A stretch of DNA of 64,000 nt. Source: Polytrichum commune. Its lineage: Eukaryota; Streptophyta; Polytrichopsida; Polytrichales; Polytrichaceae. The stretch is taken from positions 63,875,554 to 63,939,553 of the forward strand of contig OX485803.1 in the NCBI GenBank assembly GCA_950295325.1, written 5' to 3'. The translations under genes and the position numbers were made by a program. A model generated the notes under the pieces. The model did not search any database. It was not told where the DNA came from and worked only from the letters and a program-made list of their open reading frames with translations. The first letter of the stretch is position 1, and every line of letters begins with the position of its first letter. Shown here in pieces: positions 62,201 through 64,000 of this stretch.

Positions 62201-64000
62201 AGACAATGTAGCGGTTTATTCTCCCCAGTCATTGCCTATCATCCATGATAGCCTTCACCTCCGGTCACTTTTGGTATCATGTGTATCCTCATTAATGTAT
62301 TATCACTTTTCAAGCGTGTTCTTCCCCCAAAAAATATGGGTGGACTAGTTGCTCCATAGAAAGTTGGTGCATTGCTAGGAAATAAGTGCATGCGTTGCTT
62401 AACCCTTCACTCCTAAGTGCCCATATTTGGGCTTATGAATGTACCTTGAAGGAAAATTCATCCAAAAGGAAGATGCAAGGAAGGTCACAATAAGTATCAT
62501 ATGCTCCCTATGAATTTTTTTATTCATGACCATGATCCCCTTCCAACATTAAAGGATGGTTGTTTACAAGAGATTTTTAAAGTCAAGAACTAAACTAACT
62601 TTTGCTCTTTGTTGATACACTACTCTATATTTTGTAGTAACTTCAAAAAAAATTGATTGAAAAACGTCAATTTTGTATGAACTCTTTTTCTTGACTCAAA
62701 GTGTATATCTATTCTTAATATAGTCTTGAAAGGTTGGACTATAATACCATTACATATATTTATCACCATTTATTAAAGTTGAATAATTATGAATCGATAA
62801 TAGTCTTATGATTATTACTAAATATTGCTTTCATTTGGATGTGACCTTAAAATCATTAGCAACAATGTTTATTTTGGTATAATAAAAATTAAGGTCTAGA
62901 AAATTTGATTTTAAAATGATCTGATGTAATCACAATACACTCCAAGAAGTTAAGGGGCTTAGTGAGCCACTATTAAGCTAAATGAATGGATTAACTAAAT
63001 TATTTGGCGGGTAATGTTGGTCCACTAAGACTTGGAAACGGTCCTTAGGGAAAATGAGGTTACCAACGAACAAGGTGAGACATGACACACTTATGATGTG
63101 ACCAAGGGTGGTGAGAATGGATGATGTAGGAATTGTTGTAGTCAAAGTCCTTGGTCCGGAAGCCATGTCCAAGAGATATCACATCACTTTATAAAAGCCT
63201 TGGTGTTACGGACATAATAACATCAAGAGAGCTTAGACCAAATGAAAAGGGGGTCCATGCTTTTTTTCAAAGAGCATCTAAAATTGATAACTTCAATTAA
63301 ATAGAAAGGCAAAATGTCATATGCATGCTACTAGGCAATGACACAAAGTATAAGTCTATATGTAGGCTATGACTTGAGAGTACACTCTAACCTCCCTAAT
63401 ATCACGCATGCGGCAACCAAAGTGCATGTGATATCAATGAGGTATGTAGGGTCCACATGGATGCATGATGATAGAGAATTAGTGCAACATGTGATGCTAT
63501 GAAATAACATAAAGTCAACATTCCAATAATGACGATAATGACAACGTGATGCATGCGGGTATGTGGTTTGAATTCTTTGATGGATTATTTTAATATCAAA
63601 ACATGTGCTACATGAGAGGGAAGTGTGACAACAAGGAGGGATATTTGAATTGAGCACATTCATTCCCAAGGGTTTTGGACTACAAGAGAGGAGTGACATT
63701 GCAGAGGGTGACATTACGGAGGTTAGGGTGTATCATCAAACCATTGACTCAAAGATACATAGGCTTGATGATGGCCATGATTTCATACGAGAAGGAGTGT
63801 TTTGGCTTAGGAAACAACTATGATTTAACTTTTAAGTATGTATATTTGGATTCATACATGAATTTTGGATAGTTGCAACCGCCAATACGATGTACACTAA
63901 ATCGCACAACTAGACAAATGTGGTGGTTGGCGAACATGGAATACAAACATTCGAAATTGCAGTTGTTGTCTTATTGTTTTTGATGTTATTCTTGTTTGAT

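Larger units (their letters stand above)
58905..64000. other. 3' flank of the bHLH gene and intergenic DNA
   Basis: The first several hundred bases hold the presumed 3' UTR. The rest is AT-rich. Apart from the inverted repeats and the degraded coding copy listed separately, no supported gene is seen; the short frames (for example 61289-61501, 63367-63714) have no recognisable motif. Confidence 0.4.

Overview
The window looks like nuclear DNA of a land plant. It has intron-rich genes with GT-AG introns, Arabidopsis-type TTTAGGG arrays inside introns, a plastid-targeted protein, and three plant-type protein families. Intergenic space is long, AT-rich and full of decayed transposons. The lineage cannot be fixed from the sequence. 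The divergent family members and the animal/fungal-style Tc1/mariner relic make me lean towards a non-flowering plant (moss, lycophyte or fern), but this is inference.

Three genes can be rebuilt exon by exon with consistent splice phases. (1) Minus strand, 7936 to 4195: five exons, all introns phase 0, 290 aa. It encodes a predicted chloroplast membrane protein with a transit peptide, a long charged helix, a membrane hairpin and a CxxC...CxxC zinc ribbon. (2) Plus strand, about 24275 to 35903: sixteen exons, about 2,170 aa. It is a GYF-domain protein of the EXA1/GIGYF family with an eIF4E-binding motif, polyQ tracts and the conserved C-terminal tail; only its first exon is uncertain. (3) Plus strand, 48818 to 58904: eleven exons, 560 aa. 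It is a bHLH transcription factor of the ABORTED MICROSPORES (AMS) subfamily with a bHLH-MYC_N domain, a bHLH domain and an ACT-like C-terminus.

The AMS-like gene is the most unusual locus. Four of its ten introns (1, 2, 4 and 5) have grown by different local tandem duplications. In intron 4 the duplicated unit carries the 3' splice site plus the first bases of exon 5, leaving two intact-looking decoy acceptors that lead to immediate stop codons. Intron 8, which splits the bHLH domain, starts with GC instead of GT. Introns 8 and 9 contain telomere-like repeats. Intron 10, inside the ACT-like region, holds a 1.25-kb foldback element with 489-bp nearly identical inverted arms.

Between the genes: a 235-bp tandem repeat at the left edge (1-715); a Tc1/mariner-type transposase relic (14.4-15.1 kb); a SWIM/MULE-like relic (16.0-16.65 kb); a non-autonomous hAT element with a perfect 8-bp target duplication (37.7-38.9 kb); an unrecognised coding relic with stops that look like C-to-T decay (41.1-41.95 kb, a second degraded copy near 60.4 kb); a Tourist-like MITE with TAA target duplication (45.0-45.4 kb); and several hairpin or dispersed repeats. 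I see no rRNA, tRNA, CRISPR or operon structure. The genes are unrelated neighbours: a plastid protein, a translational/mRNA regulator and a sporophyte-development regulator.
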